Positions 30,562-41,929 of a DNA stretch of 64,000 nucleotides are shown one piece after another; position 1 is the first letter of the stretch; the number at the start of each line of letters is the position of its first letter. Source of the stretch: Begonia masoniana (Eukaryota; Streptophyta; Magnoliopsida; Cucurbitales; Begoniaceae); contig CM039510.1 of NCBI GenBank assembly GCA_022432975.1, forward strand, positions 27,588,148 through 27,652,147, written 5' to 3'. Both the position numbers and the translations under genes were made by a program. The notes below the pieces were generated by a model. It did not search any database. It saw only the letters and a program-made list of their open reading frames with translations, and was not told the DNA's origin.

Positions 30562-33500
30562 ATGGTTAGAGGTCAACAGAGAGAGAGCAATGAGGATAGC
30601 AATGCTATTGCTCAGTTGACTGAGTTGATCATGCGCCAATCTCACCAGATAGAACGACTGATGACAGCTAGAAAAGAACAAGGCAACTCCAGTACTAACG
30701 CAACTCATGATCATGGGGGTGAGCGCTTTCACCGGCTTCGACCCCCGGTGTTTAATGGGTATGTTTCAGATCCTATTCATGCTGAGGAGTGGATCCGAAA
30801 GATTGAAGACATGTTTAAGTATGCAAAGGTTGACGAATGGGATAAGGTCACCTATGCTGTCTTTCATTTGGAGTTAAGTGCAAGGCATTGGTGGGACTTG
30901 ATCCAGAACACCGCTAATGCCGAGACTATGACCTGGGGGATGTTCAAGACTGCCTTCTTTGACAAGTACTTTAATAGGACTGTTCGGGCCAACAAGAAGA
31001 AGGAGTTCATGAATCTACGACAAACTGGCTCTGTGACGGATTATATATGTGAATTTGATGCTTTATCACGGTTTGCTCCCCGTATGATTGAGGATGAGGA
31101 AGATAAGATTTACCAATTTGTTCAAGGACTGAAGCCAAGTCTGTACATGAAAGTGAAGACTGCTGGGATACATAATGTACCTTATGGTGAAGTGATGGCT
31201 AAGGCCTTAGAGCTGGAAGAGGCAGAAATGACAGCATATGCACAGCGCGAACAGCCAAAGAAACTCACGAAGGACACTCAGCCGCCACCACGTCAGAACA
31301 AGGGTTGGCAGCCACGACAGATCAGGGGACCACAGCAACAGCAGCATGGAATGAAGAGGCCCCTCAACAAGAATGATGACCAAGGAAAAGGAAAGAGACC
31401 TCTGGCGCCTCTATGCCCTACATGTCAGAGGAACCACCCTGGTGAGTGCAAGCTGCTTTCTGGCCGGTGTTTCAGGTGTGATAAGACCGGACACATGGTC
31501 AGAGATTGTCCCATGCCGCCAGACCCGAACCGTGCAAGGGTTGTACCCAGAGTGTATGCGTTGATGGAAGATGAGGGAGCTGATCAACATACAGTCATAT
31601 CAGGTACCATCATGATCTGTGGTTTTGCTGCTTATACACTCATAGATACAGGGGCCACACACTCGTTTATATCAACCTTGTTTGTATGCAAACATAGCAT
31701 AGGACCCTTACCAGCTGAAAGGTCATATAGTGTTGTGTTGCCATCAGGGAAGTCCCTACATTCAGAACAGATTGTTAAGGGTGACGTCGTGTCCTTAGGG
31801 GATAAGAATCTCTATGCGGAATTAATTGTCATTGACATAAAAGGGTATGAAGTGATATTAGGGATGGATTGGTTATTTAGACATCATGCCACGATAAGTT
31901 GTCGATCTGGAATAGTTGATTTTAGACCCCCAAATGATAACCATTATTCCTTCCAAGTTATTCCTAAAATAAGTAAGATACCAATTATATCCTCACTAGA
32001 AATATACCGAATGCTGAGAGGTGGTTGTGAGAGCTACCTGGCTAGTGTAATAGATGACCGGGTGAAGAATAAAATTGAGCTACAGGATATTCCTATAGTC
32101 CGAGAGTTTCCCGAGGCATTCTTAGATGATTTACCGGGTATACCACCCGATAGAGAAATAGAGTTTGTAATTGATACATACCCCGAGGCATCACCTGTAT
32201 CTAAGAATCCCTACCGTATGGCACCTGTTGAGTTGAAAGAATTGAAGGTTCAACTGTAGGAATTGGTTGACAAGGGATTTATTCGCCCCAGCAGTTCTCC
32301 TTGGGGTGCATCAGTCTTATTTGTAAGGAAGAAGGATGGTTCTCTTAGAATGTGCATAGACTACAGGGAACTAAATAAGTTGACAATCAAGAATAGGTAC
32401 CCCTTACCCAGGATTGACGATTTGTTTGACCAATTGCAAGGAGCTAAGGTATTTTCAAAGATAGATTTACGTTCGGGTTATTACCAACTGAAGGTTAAAG
32501 AAGGAGATATACCAAAGACAGCCTTCAGAACCCGCTATGGACATTATAAATTCTTAGTCATGTCGTTTGGATTGACAAACGCCCCTGCCGCTTTTATGGA
32601 TCTAATGAACCGTGTGTTTCGTGAGTATTTGGATAAGTTTGTGATTGTATTCATAGATGATATCTTGATATACTCCCGAACTGTGGCTGACCATGAAGAA
32701 CATTTGAAAGTAGTTTTGACGACATTGAAGGAGCATCAACTTTACGCCAAGCTGTCTAAGTGTGAGTTTTGGTTAGATAAGGTTAATTTCCTTGGCCATG
32801 TAGTTTCTGCTAATGGCATATCTGTGGACCCGATTAAAATTCAGGCAGTAAAGGATTGGCCTCAACCTAAGAATGCCAGCGAAGTCCGCAGCTTCCTTGG
32901 ATTGGCAGGCTATTACAGGAAGTTCATCAAGGGATTTTCCATGATAGCTAAACCCCTGACAGGTTTGACAAAGAAGGACATTAAGTATTCTTGGACTGAA
33001 GCCTGTGAAGACAGCTTCCAGACGTTAAAACTGAAGTTAACAACAGCTCCTGTATTGACCCTCCCAACCGAAGAAGGAAAATTTAGTGTTTACTGTGATG
33101 CTTCTAAAGTTGGTTTAGGTTGTGTTTTGATGCAAGAGGGTAAAGTTATAGCGTATGCGTCCAGGCAGCTAAAGAGTTACGAGCAAAATTACCCCACTCA
33201 TGATCTAGAATTAGCTGCTGTTGTTTTTGCCTTGAAGATTTGGAGACACTATTTATATGGACAGCATTGTGAGGTGTTTTCTGACCATAAAAGTCTAAAG
33301 TACCTCTTCACACAGAAGGAATTAAACATGAGACAGAGACGTTGGTTGGAATTTGTCAAGGATTACGATTTTGAGATCAAGTATCACCCCGGGAAGGCTA
33401 ACTCTGTAGCTGATGCGTTGAGTAGGATGTCAACAACAATGCAGCCCGTGGTTTCAACCATGTCTATACCCTTAAGAACAGAAGTTCAGAAATTTGACTT

Positions 33501-34983
33501 GGAGATAGTTCCAGAGTTATCAGTCTTGCTCGCTGAGTTAACTATTCAACCAACAATTTTGGAAAAGATCAAGGATGCACAACAGAAGGATTCAGTGGAA
33601 AATATCAGCATGATGGATAAGTTGAAGGGCACCACCTCCGAGTTCAGTCTCTCCAAGGATGGGATCCTGAGGTTTAGAAATCGGTGGTGCATTCCTAATG
33701 ATGTGGAATTGCGTAAGTTGATCTTGGCTGAGGCGCACTCCTCTTCCTTTTCTGTACATCCTGGCTGCACCAAGATGTACCGAGACCTGAAGTTACAGTA
33801 CTGGTGGCCTAACCTAAAAAGGGATGTTGCTAAGTATGTAGAGTCCTGTTTAGTATGCCAACAAGTCAAAGCCGAGCACCAACGTCCAGGAGGTACTCTT
33901 CAGCCGTTGCCTATTCCCGAATGGAAGTGGGAACATATAGCTATGGATTTTGTTGTAGGACTACCTAAGACGACAAAAGGACATGATTGTATTTGGGTTG
34001 TGGTGGATAGACTGACGAAATCAGCCCATTTCTTACCTGTAAGGACCACCTATACGATGGACCATTTTGCTGATCTTTATGTTCAGGAAATTATTAGGTT
34101 GCATGGGATCCCTGTATCCATTGTCTCTGACCATGACCCCAGGTTCACCTCTCGATTCTGGAAAAGTTTACAAGGTACATTAGGTACAAAGTTATCTTTC
34201 AGCACAGCTTTTCACCCACAGACCGATGGCCAATCAGAAAGGACGATTCAAATACTCGAAGATATGTTGAGAGCATGTGTACTTGACTTTCAGACAACTT
34301 GGGGAAGACAATTACCTCTGGTTGAGTTCTCCTACAACAACAGTTATCAGTCCACCATCGGTATGGCACCTTATGAAGCACTGTATGGTAGGAAATGTAG
34401 GTCACCCCTTTACTGGGACGAGGTTGGTGAAACAAAACTTCTTGGACCTGATATTCTGCAGCAAATGTCAGATAAGATTGCCACTATTCGGAAAAGAATG
34501 ATGACTGCACAAAGCCGGCAGAAGTGTTATGCAGATCAAAGGAGAAGGGAACTCGAGTTTTCAGTAGGAGATGAAGTATTCTTAAAGGTGTCACCATTTA
34601 GAGGAGTCTTAAGATTTGGCAAGAAGGGAAAACTTAATCCTAGATTTATTGGACCCTTCCCTGTCTTGGCAAAAATCGGGAGTACGGCTTACAGACTGCA
34701 ACTGCCCCCATCGTTGGATAAAGTTCATAATGTCTTCCATGTGTCAATGTTAAGGAAGTGCATGCGTGACCCGATGCAGGTCATCCAGCCATCGGATATT
34801 GGTTTAGAGCCGACACTGGAGTATGAGGAGAAACCGAAACAGATATTGGAATATGCGGTCAAGACTCTGAGAAACAAAGAGATCCCATTGGTGAAAGTTT
34901 TGTGGACAAATCACGGCATTGAAGAAGTCACATGGGAAGGACAGCAGGAGATGTTGGACAAATATCCTGAGTTGTTTGCTTGA
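30562..34983 (+). pseudogene. Gypsy-2 gag-pol polyprotein, single premature stop
   Basis: One frame runs from the likely start (MVRGQQRE, 30562; an upstream in-frame ATG is at 30508) to TGA at 34981-34983, broken only by TAG at 32257-32259. The order is the gag domain (LSARHWWDLIQ), a single CCHC knuckle (CFRCDKTGHMVRDCP), protease (LIDTGATHSFIS), RT ([11 protein letters not shown]), RNase H ([13 protein letters not shown]), the integrase zinc finger and DDE core ([23 protein letters not shown], then the E in [12 protein letters not shown]), and a chromodomain-like C-terminus ([20 protein letters not shown]). The stop lies just upstream of RT (between KVQL and ELVDKGF) and looks like a C-to-T change in CAG. 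Gag and protease could still be made; RT and integrase would need readthrough. Domain order and tail place it in the Tekay chromoviruses. Confidence 0.95.
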
Positions 34984-35009
34984 GCAATTTTCGAGGACGA
35001 AAATTTTGT

Positions 35010-35024
35010 TTAAAGAGGGGTGGA
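35010..35024 (+). other. Polypurine tract of gypsy-2
   Basis: TTAAAGAGGGGTGGA lies directly before the 3' LTR, after the conserved GAGGACGAAAATTTTG word. Confidence 0.92.
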
Positions 35025-37667
35025 TGTAACACCCGACATTTCGGCCAGGTGATTTTCTGACCATTTTCATTGTCACCCTCTTATTTAACCTTTATGATTT
35101 AAAATTTAATGTTAAGACAAATTTATTACAAGTTGTGTGAAACTAGGTTGGGTGGCAGTTTTGTAATTAAAATCGATGGATTTAGTATAAATAGGAAATG
35201 GAAACCTTAAACCTCATTTATTACCACTGTAGCCGATATTCCCTCTCGGCGATTCCTTCTTTCCCAAGTTCTTGCTCTCGGCTACCAGAACTTCCCTTTA
35301 CCGACGGCTGGTTTCGAGCTTGCTCTTCTCTGCAAATCCACACCCGAGGTATGAAATGGACAATGTAGTCATTCATTAGTAAATAGAGCTCTGTTTTCAG
35401 CTCGGCACTGAGTTCGGATTTTTAGCAGTGGTCGAGTAGTTTAAGACTTTTTAAAATCTGAGAGTAGAAATGTCATCCCGAATCGATTCTGAGCATTTTA
35501 AGTAACCAACTCGGATTTAATCAATGGTAAAACCTGTCCACCTAGTTTCGGATTTCAGACTGCAGTGTGTCAAACAGAGGAATCGGAATGACTTTAGCTA
35601 TTAGATCCTAGGATGGTTTATGATTAGGACTATTAGGACTTTGTTTTAACTACTGTAATGTACATGTTTTAGGTGAAGAAGTTTAAAGGAAAGAAGCTCG
35701 GATTGCTAAGGAATCCAGGTAAGTGAATGTATTAAGATTTCCGGCCACTAGGGCCCTACACCGCAAGGGTATTAGGAAATCACTGAGATATTAGCTTATT
35801 GACTATGATTTGTTATTTCCACGATATGAAAAAGTTGTGTAAGTAAATGTAAAGTTACAGGATGTTTTACTTGTCCTCATGATATGACTTCTCTCTATGA
35901 ACTTTATGTCTATGCACTGTGTCCCTGTTATGATTAAGTTGAGAATATGAAAAGCAAATGTAACCAAGATTAAGTGCAGAGCGGGGAAAGACTATGTTAT
36001 GTATGACTCGCGAATTCTTCCACTGGTGGAGGCCGAGTTAATGATATGTACGACTCGCGAAATCTCCCACTGGTGGAGGCCGAGTTAATGATATGTACGA
36101 CTCGCGAAATCTCCCACTGGTGGAGGCCGAGTTAATGATACGTATGGCTCGCGAATTCTCCCACTGGGGAGGCCGAGTGATGTATCATGATTGCCGCGAT
36201 AGGCAAATGATTATGTACGACTGCCGCGATAGGCAAATGACTATGTACCCCTGTCTTCCCCCCTCGTTCCCTGCCTTAATACATGTTATGTAAATGATAA
36301 AGATGAACATGAATGAAGAATGGTTTATGAATTATGTCTCTTTAAATTGTGTACTCATGTATATCTGTCAGCATGCATTCCTTACTAAGCATTAGGCTTA
36401 TAGTTAAACCTTATGGTTTAGGTGAAGAAGGTTCAGGTGAGGATGTTATGTTCAAAGAGGATGCTTAAGGCTGGTTGCTGGAGGATGCTCAAGGTGACAG
36501 TGCGGGACTGGAGAGGCGATTTATGACCCCTGGTTAAGACTCTTATGTTACAGTATGTTAAAGGATATGGTAGCTTAAGTAGGATGAGATTATTTTAAAA
36601 CGTTGAGCTTTGAAACTGTCTAGTGGATCACTGAGTCAGGGAATGATTATATAGATTTATAAATGATCTGTTGCTTAAGTCTTCCGCTATATGCATTTTG
36701 AATGAGTTGTGTTTTCTTTCTGTTGGGAGGAGTCATTTGATGATTTAGTGTTCTCTACCGTAAGACGGAAGCTGGATGAGGCAATCGTCCGGTTGACGTC
36801 ATCGGCAGATGCCGAAGGTTAATTGTTTGATGGTTTAGTCTTCCGGCTGGACGTCATCGGCAGATGCCGAAAGAATAGTTGTTGATGGTTTAGTCTTCCG
36901 GTTGACGTCATCGGCAGATGCCGAAGGTGAATTGTTTGATGGTTTAGTCTTCCGGTTGACGTCATCGGCAGATGTCGAAGGATAGTTGTATGATGGTTTA
37001 GTCTTCCGGATGACGTCACCGGAAGATGTAAAATGTGTTTTGTCGATTAGCGACCGGATGATGTTTTAATTTAGCACGCGAGACCCACGTGCTCACCGGA
37101 AGATGTAAAATGTGTTTTGTCGATTAGCGACCGGATGATGTTTTAATTTAGCACGCGAGACCCACGTGCCCACCGGAAGATGTAAAATGTGTTTTGTCGA
37201 TTAGCGACCGAATGATGTTTTAATTTAGCACGCGAGACCCACGTGCCCACCGGAAGATGTCTCCTTTTAGGTGATGTTAAGCGAGTCACGCGTAATGCAC
37301 GTGATGACCGGACGACTAAGTTTCTGAGGGTTGTCAACGCATGCAACCCATGCAAACCCGAGTGGTATTTTGTTAAGAGAATTGAGGGCACTTCCTCTTT
37401 TCCCGAAATTGTCAAGAAACCGATTACCGAGTCCAGTCGCTCGACTCTGTGAAAGTTTGAGCCGATGAGGCGTGGGAAGTCGGGCATGAGAGGGTTCGTC
37501 TTCCTTAATGGTTCTGCGTCTCTATTACCAGTTTAGAAAAAAAAATATATATGTAAAATGTGAAAGTCTGTTGAGAGATAGTAAGTGAATGTAATAATAG
37601 TAAAAGTCAAGCAAACGATTAATGAAAGGATATGAACACGTGACGGCTCTTGGCCGGGGTCGTTACA
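35025..37667 (+). repeat. Gypsy-2 3' LTR (2643 bp)
   Basis: It is nearly identical to the 5' LTR, including the microexon (35673-35718) and motif arrays. One extra base (CGGCTGGACG against CGGCTGACG) accounts for the length difference and breaks one TGACGTCA site. Confidence 0.96.
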
Positions 37668-37803
37668 TCACGACTATCTTGATTTTCTTCAAGATTATAT
37701 AAGGCACGGGTTCACCGGTTCTCCAGCCATTCCTCCAGTAGATCCACCAGTCGAGCCTTTCGACGATCCCTGTTACGACGATCCCTGTTACGCTCCATCA
37801 TAA

Positions 37804-38063
37804 TGACATTTTTGTTGTTGTGATTCGCATAGTTTTCTAGTATCTTAATTTTGTTGTATATGAGTTTGGTGTTGGATATTGTTATATAATTTTTCAGTTG
37901 ATATTGGAAATAGGAAATACTATCTTCTTTGTGTTGAATGCATTATGGTACGACTTATAATTTTTCAGTTGATATTGGCTTATTGTTTTGGAAAAAATTG
38001 AGTAAATAAATGAAATGTATCGACTGTTTAATAGTTGAATACAAAGAAGAATCCTTTGTGCAA
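37804..38063. other. Intergenic region between the two MULE genes
   Basis: This short AT-rich stretch lies between the converging 3' ends. The word TAATTTTTCAGTTGATATTGG occurs twice (about 37888 and 37961). It presumably holds the poly(A) signals of the accessory gene. Confidence 0.5.
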
Positions 38064-38757
38064 AATTGTGAAGAAATGGAAACAGAGGAATTTACGCTTA
38101 TAAAGTGTCGACACTTGAATTAAAGTGTCGACACTTGAATTAAAGTGTCGACACCAATTGTGAAGAAATAGAGACAGAGGAATTTACGCTTATAAAGTGT
38201 CGACAAGTTATAGAAATTGTCGACACTAGGCATATAAAGTGTCGACACTTGAATTAAAGTGTCGACAACAATTGTGAAGACATGGAGACAGAGGAATTTA
38301 CGCTTATAAAGTGTCGACAAGTTATAGAAGTTGTCGACACTAGGCATATAAAGTGTCGACACTTGAATTAAAGTGTCGACAACAATTGTGAAGAATGGAG
38401 ACAGAGGAATTTACGCTTATAAAGTGTCGACAAGTTATAGAAGTTGTCGACACTAGGCATATAAAGTGTCGACACTTGAATTAAAGTGTCGACAACAATT
38501 GTGAAGAATGGAGACAGAGGAATTTACGCTTATAAAGTGTCGACAAGTTATAGAAATTGTCGACACTAGGCATATAAAGTGTCGACACTTGCATTAAAGT
38601 GTCGACCACAATTGTGAAGAAATGAAGACAGAGGAATTTACGCTTATAAAGTGTCGACAAGTTATAGAAATTGTCGACACTAGGCATATAAAGTGTCGAC
38701 ACTTGAATTAAAGTGTCGACAACAATTGTGAAGAATGGAGACAGAGGAATTTACGCA
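38064..38757 (-). repeat. GTCGAC minisatellite at the MULE transposase 3' end
   Basis: Units of 113-114 bp start with AATTGTGAAGA at 38156, 38270, 38384, 38497 and 38610, with a shorter first unit (38064) and a partial last one (38724). Each full unit carries four GTCGACA words in alternating orientation around TTATAGAAATTG, AGGCATATAAA and TTGAATTAAA spacers, so single strands can form hairpins. The transposase frame runs into the array and stops in its first unit at 38708. Confidence 0.95.
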
Positions 38758-41076
38758 TCTTGATAACTTTACGCATCTTGCCCAATGTACTCTGACCTTG
38801 AGGTTCGTCAACATCCCTCGTTCTCTTCTTTTTCGGCCTCCCAGGTGGTCTCTTCACAATCGGTGGCTGAATTTCACCCATAGCTGAAGGTGGCCACATG
38901 TCTACTCCATTCATTGGATGTATGAACTGAGAATATATCGTCAAATATGTTTGCCGATGGTAGCAACGATCAACGTACAATTCAATGTCCCTTCTCATGA
39001 ATGATATGCATGGTACAGCATGAACACATGGTATTCCTGCGAGCTGCCACCGGTTACAACTGCAAGTAGCGTTGGCTAAGTCAACGACAAATTGTTGATG
39101 GGCATCACTAACTTGAAATCTTTCACCTCCACCTCCGGTTGCACACCAATTTTTAGCTCCATCTCGAATCTTGGCCAATTTCTTTCGTATCTGAGGACAT
39201 AGTAGTCCGTTTTGTTGCTCCATTTGTTCATGCCTCTTACAAATTCTTGCCATTATTGTCGTCCTGATCATTTCTATCATGCTCACAATCGGCTTGTCAC
39301 ATGTTGGTAAGATGAAAGCATTGAAAGACTCGCTCAGGTTGTTCAACGTCAGCTCACACTTCGATCTGTGACTGAAAGCATGTCTGCACCAGTGCTTCGC
39401 ATCATACTCCGCAAGGTATCTATATGCTGCTTCATCGAAGCCCCGTAGCCTCGTCATTTCTTTCTCAAACATTTCACGTGTTGTCGCAGTCGAAGCATTC
39501 CACATAATGTCTTTGTAGAGTTTTCCGCGAAACTTCTTCTTGAAGTTTGCGTACATATGACGTACGCAAAATCGAACCTCTGCATCTGGTACATGTTTTC
39601 GCAGTACTACTTCCAAACCCTGCACGAAATATATGTCATATGATAGTAGGTGAAAGCATATAAATGTTGACAATGATCACATATACTTACTTTTTGTTGA
39701 TCGGAGATGAATGTCCAGCCTTCACCACGAGCTGATCCAATATCCGTCAACAACAACCTAAGAAACCATTTCCAAGACTTCTTCGACTCAACATCGACAA
39801 CAACCACTGCAACATGATATATTCCGTCATTTGCATCTACCCTGATAGCGGTTAGAAGTTGACCAGGACATGCCCCCTTCAAGTGACACCCGTCCAAACT
39901 TATTATCGGTCGACATCCGGCTAACAGGCCTCTCTTACATGCATCTAAACACATGTAAAGTCGCTTGAACATGGGCTCTGTTTGACCATCAACCCTGTCA
40001 ACATTAATAACGAATGTGCTACCAGGATTGGATCTCAGAACTTCCTCCGCATAAGACCCCAGCTGTTTATATTGCACGGTTGAATCCACATTTACAGCCC
40101 TCCTCCTTGCCCATGATTGCTAGGCTAGGGCTGATGGTGACATTAAAGTCTCGTCTAACTGTGTCAATGATCGATGATATTTCCCACCGAGGTTGGCTTC
40201 TAAATATATGCAAATAACGTTCTGCCACCCACTTAGCTGTTGCATGTCGACTCTCTATTGTGCGAGCACAGTCATGAACGTCATTCAACCTCTTCACTTG
40301 GAAAGACTCTTCATTTGTCACCTTTGATGCGTAGAGTCTCCAAGGACAACCTTTCTGACAAACTGCTTCTATTCTTGCTCTCTCATGTTTGATAAATCGG
40401 ATGTCATATCCGTTAACCAAAGAATAATCAGAGATTTTTTTCCTAATTTCAGCCAATGAGCTGAATTTGTCTTTCAAACATATTTCTAAAGAGTTGTTGA
40501 CCGATTCCGCAGTGTTCGCTTCATGCATCGTATCCTCCGATTCAGCAATAGAAATAATGTCATCAGGTAAGGAGGCTGAAACTAATGGAATCGGAATATG
40601 AATTGGATCCCATGCTTCACCCACAGCTGCAACATCTACATGAGTTTGGTCCCCCGCGGCACCGCCAGCTGCATCATCTACATGAGTTGGATCACCCCTT
40701 CACCAACTTGAGGACCACCATCAAACTCAGATGCATTAGAGGACTCATCATTTCTAGTCTCTTCTTGGTAGATGCTTTCATGGTCTACGTACATATGAAT
40801 GTGACGTTTGTGATCCAACGCCCCAACCATTTGAAGTACGTCATTATCGGACTTCACTGCTCGCAATCCGTTTTCCATTCCTAATGGAGGCTCCACGTAA
40901 TACAGAGTCTTCCATACTCCAGCTTCGACATCTACCACCATGTCGACAACTTCAAAAAATGAAATCTTATCCACATCAATATTTGTCACTAGTGCAACAT
41001 CCCCACCCACGTACTGTAACTTGTTCGTCTTGACGAACTTCCCTCCATAGTAAAAGTCAATTGAAAATGTGTTCAT
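38708..41076 (-). pseudogene. MuDR-type MULE transposase, frameshifted
   Basis: The start is ATG at 41076. The N-terminal part (41076 to about 40690) resembles the PB1-like domain of plant MULE transposases (YYGGKF, YVGGDVALV). After a frameshift near 40690 comes the MuDR DNA-binding region (EIRKKISDYSLVNGYDIRFI, CPWRLYASKV, about 40490-40260). A second frameshift near 40130 leads into the catalytic core: first D in SLDGCHLKG, second D in ISDQQKGL (codons joined across a 71-bp intron at 39690-39620), and E in NLSESFNAF. A SWIM zinc finger (CSCNRWQLAGIPCVH) is near 39050 and a basic PPGRPKKKRTRD tail near 38840. The two frameshifts disable it. The C-terminus ends inside the minisatellite. Confidence 0.93.
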
Positions 41077-41544
41077 CTTCTTCCCTGCAAGGTTACATGA
41101 ATTTAATTCGATTAAGCCAGTTTTGGTATTTAAATTCTAAACAACTTCTGTTCAAAATCTTTAATTTGATTCATGTTCATTATTATGATTATAAGGTTTA
41201 CAGAATGTGTTCTCGTGAACCATAAGATCAAAATTTATAATTGAAGTATGAAGCATCTAACTAACCAAGTCGAACATAGTTCGGTTGCATCCAACCTAGG
41301 CTCCATCTAAACTAACCAGAAAATTCGTTCAGAATAACAACGAAGTTCAGAAACCCTAACTATTCAATAATAACTATTGGTTCAGATTTCATACTCCAAA
41401 GAAACAAAGAATTTCGGCCATTACAGTAAGCGTGAGAAATTTTTACCTTACCGTCGTCAATAAGCGTGACAACTTTTTGGTTCCGTTAGCCTGGCGAGAG
41501 AGAGTCGAGAGGAGCGAGCGAGAGAGAGAGAGAGCGCGGCGAAA

Positions 41545-41920
41545 GCGAGCGAGGGGGTCTCGGGAGAGAGAGAGGGGTCTCGGGAGAGAGAGAGAGAGAG
41601 CGCGAGAGCGAGCGAGCGAGCGAGGGAGGGGTTAGGCGAAATGAGAGGGAAATCTGTTTTCGAAGAGGAGAAAGACAGATTTCCCTCTGGATTTTTCAGA
41701 GGGAAACGAACCGGTCCGGTCCGGTTCTGATTCCATGCAGGGGCATATCTGGAAGAAAATGTGATCACGTGACAAAAACGTGATTTTTTAACGGAAAAAA
41801 TGACGGTAGGGGTCAAATTGCATATTACCCAAGTTGTAGGGGCCAAATTGCCCATTATTCGAGTTTATGGTGTAATTTGCCTATTTCCCCTAGTTGTAGG
41901 GGCCAAATTGCACTTTACCC
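41545..41920 (-). repeat. Right TIR of the MULE
   Basis: This is the inverted copy of the left TIR, with a GA-rich microsatellite at its inner edge (about 41500-41630). An open frame through it on the minus strand only reflects the TIR and repeat composition. Confidence 0.9.
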
Positions 41921-41929
41921 TTAAAAATT

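Larger units (their letters stand above)
27758..37667 (+). mobile_element. Gypsy-2: young, nearly intact Tekay-type retrotransposon
   Basis: The element is complete: LTR 27758-30399, primer site, gag-pol, polypurine tract and LTR 35025-37667, with the 5-bp duplication TCACG on both sides (27753-27757 and 37668-37672). By eye the LTRs differ at only about 16 of 2640 positions, mostly C/T and G/A changes, so the insertion is recent. The only visible lesion in coding sequence is one TAG at 32257. It landed inside the MULE accessory gene. Confidence 0.97.
26620..37803 (+). pseudogene. MULE accessory gene (putative plant transposon protein domain), split by gypsy-2
   Basis: The ATG at 26620 opens a frame without stops to 27757, where gypsy-2 begins. 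The frame resumes in phase at 37673, after the duplicated target TCACG, and ends TAA at 37801-37803. Before the insertion the gene was an uninterrupted 422-codon exon. Residues about 25-260 share the domain of the Sirevirus accessory ORF (VRMFYANLE, YVYGKHIEISSFSIN, LNVRARLLHHMITYNLLP, FNVGYVILKRI, SLPFNLLLLNIFK). A short TSTLARMGFG block, an acidic linker, a coiled-coil-like part and a proline/aspartate-rich tail with two DDPCY units follow. There is no catalytic motif I recognise. The position, starting close to the TIR and facing the transposase, suggests a helper protein; this is inference. The upstream GTG at 26602 is unlikely as a start. Confidence 0.88.
26052..41920. mobile_element. Mutator-like element with two convergent genes, split by gypsy-2
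   Basis: Inverted termini GGGTAAAGTGCAATTTGGCC are flanked by a perfect 9-bp direct repeat TTAAAAATT (26043-26051 and 41921-41929), the size MULEs make. TIRs extend at least about 370 bp. A plus-strand accessory ORF starts near the left TIR (26620) and a minus-strand MuDR-type transposase starts near the right TIR (41076), so the two genes point towards each other as mudrA and mudrB do in maize MuDR. Removing the 9.9-kb retrotransposon leaves an element of about 6 kb. The transposase has frameshifts, so this copy is probably immobile now. Confidence 0.92.

Noticed and set aside
38064..38757. Array of repeats with regular spacing, superficially CRISPR-like
   Set aside because: The spacers are themselves repeated, the unit is one 113-114-bp minisatellite, and it lies in a plant MULE.
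41457..41855. Open frame in the right TIR, matching one in the left TIR
   Set aside because: Produced by TIR identity and the serine/leucine-coding CT microsatellite.
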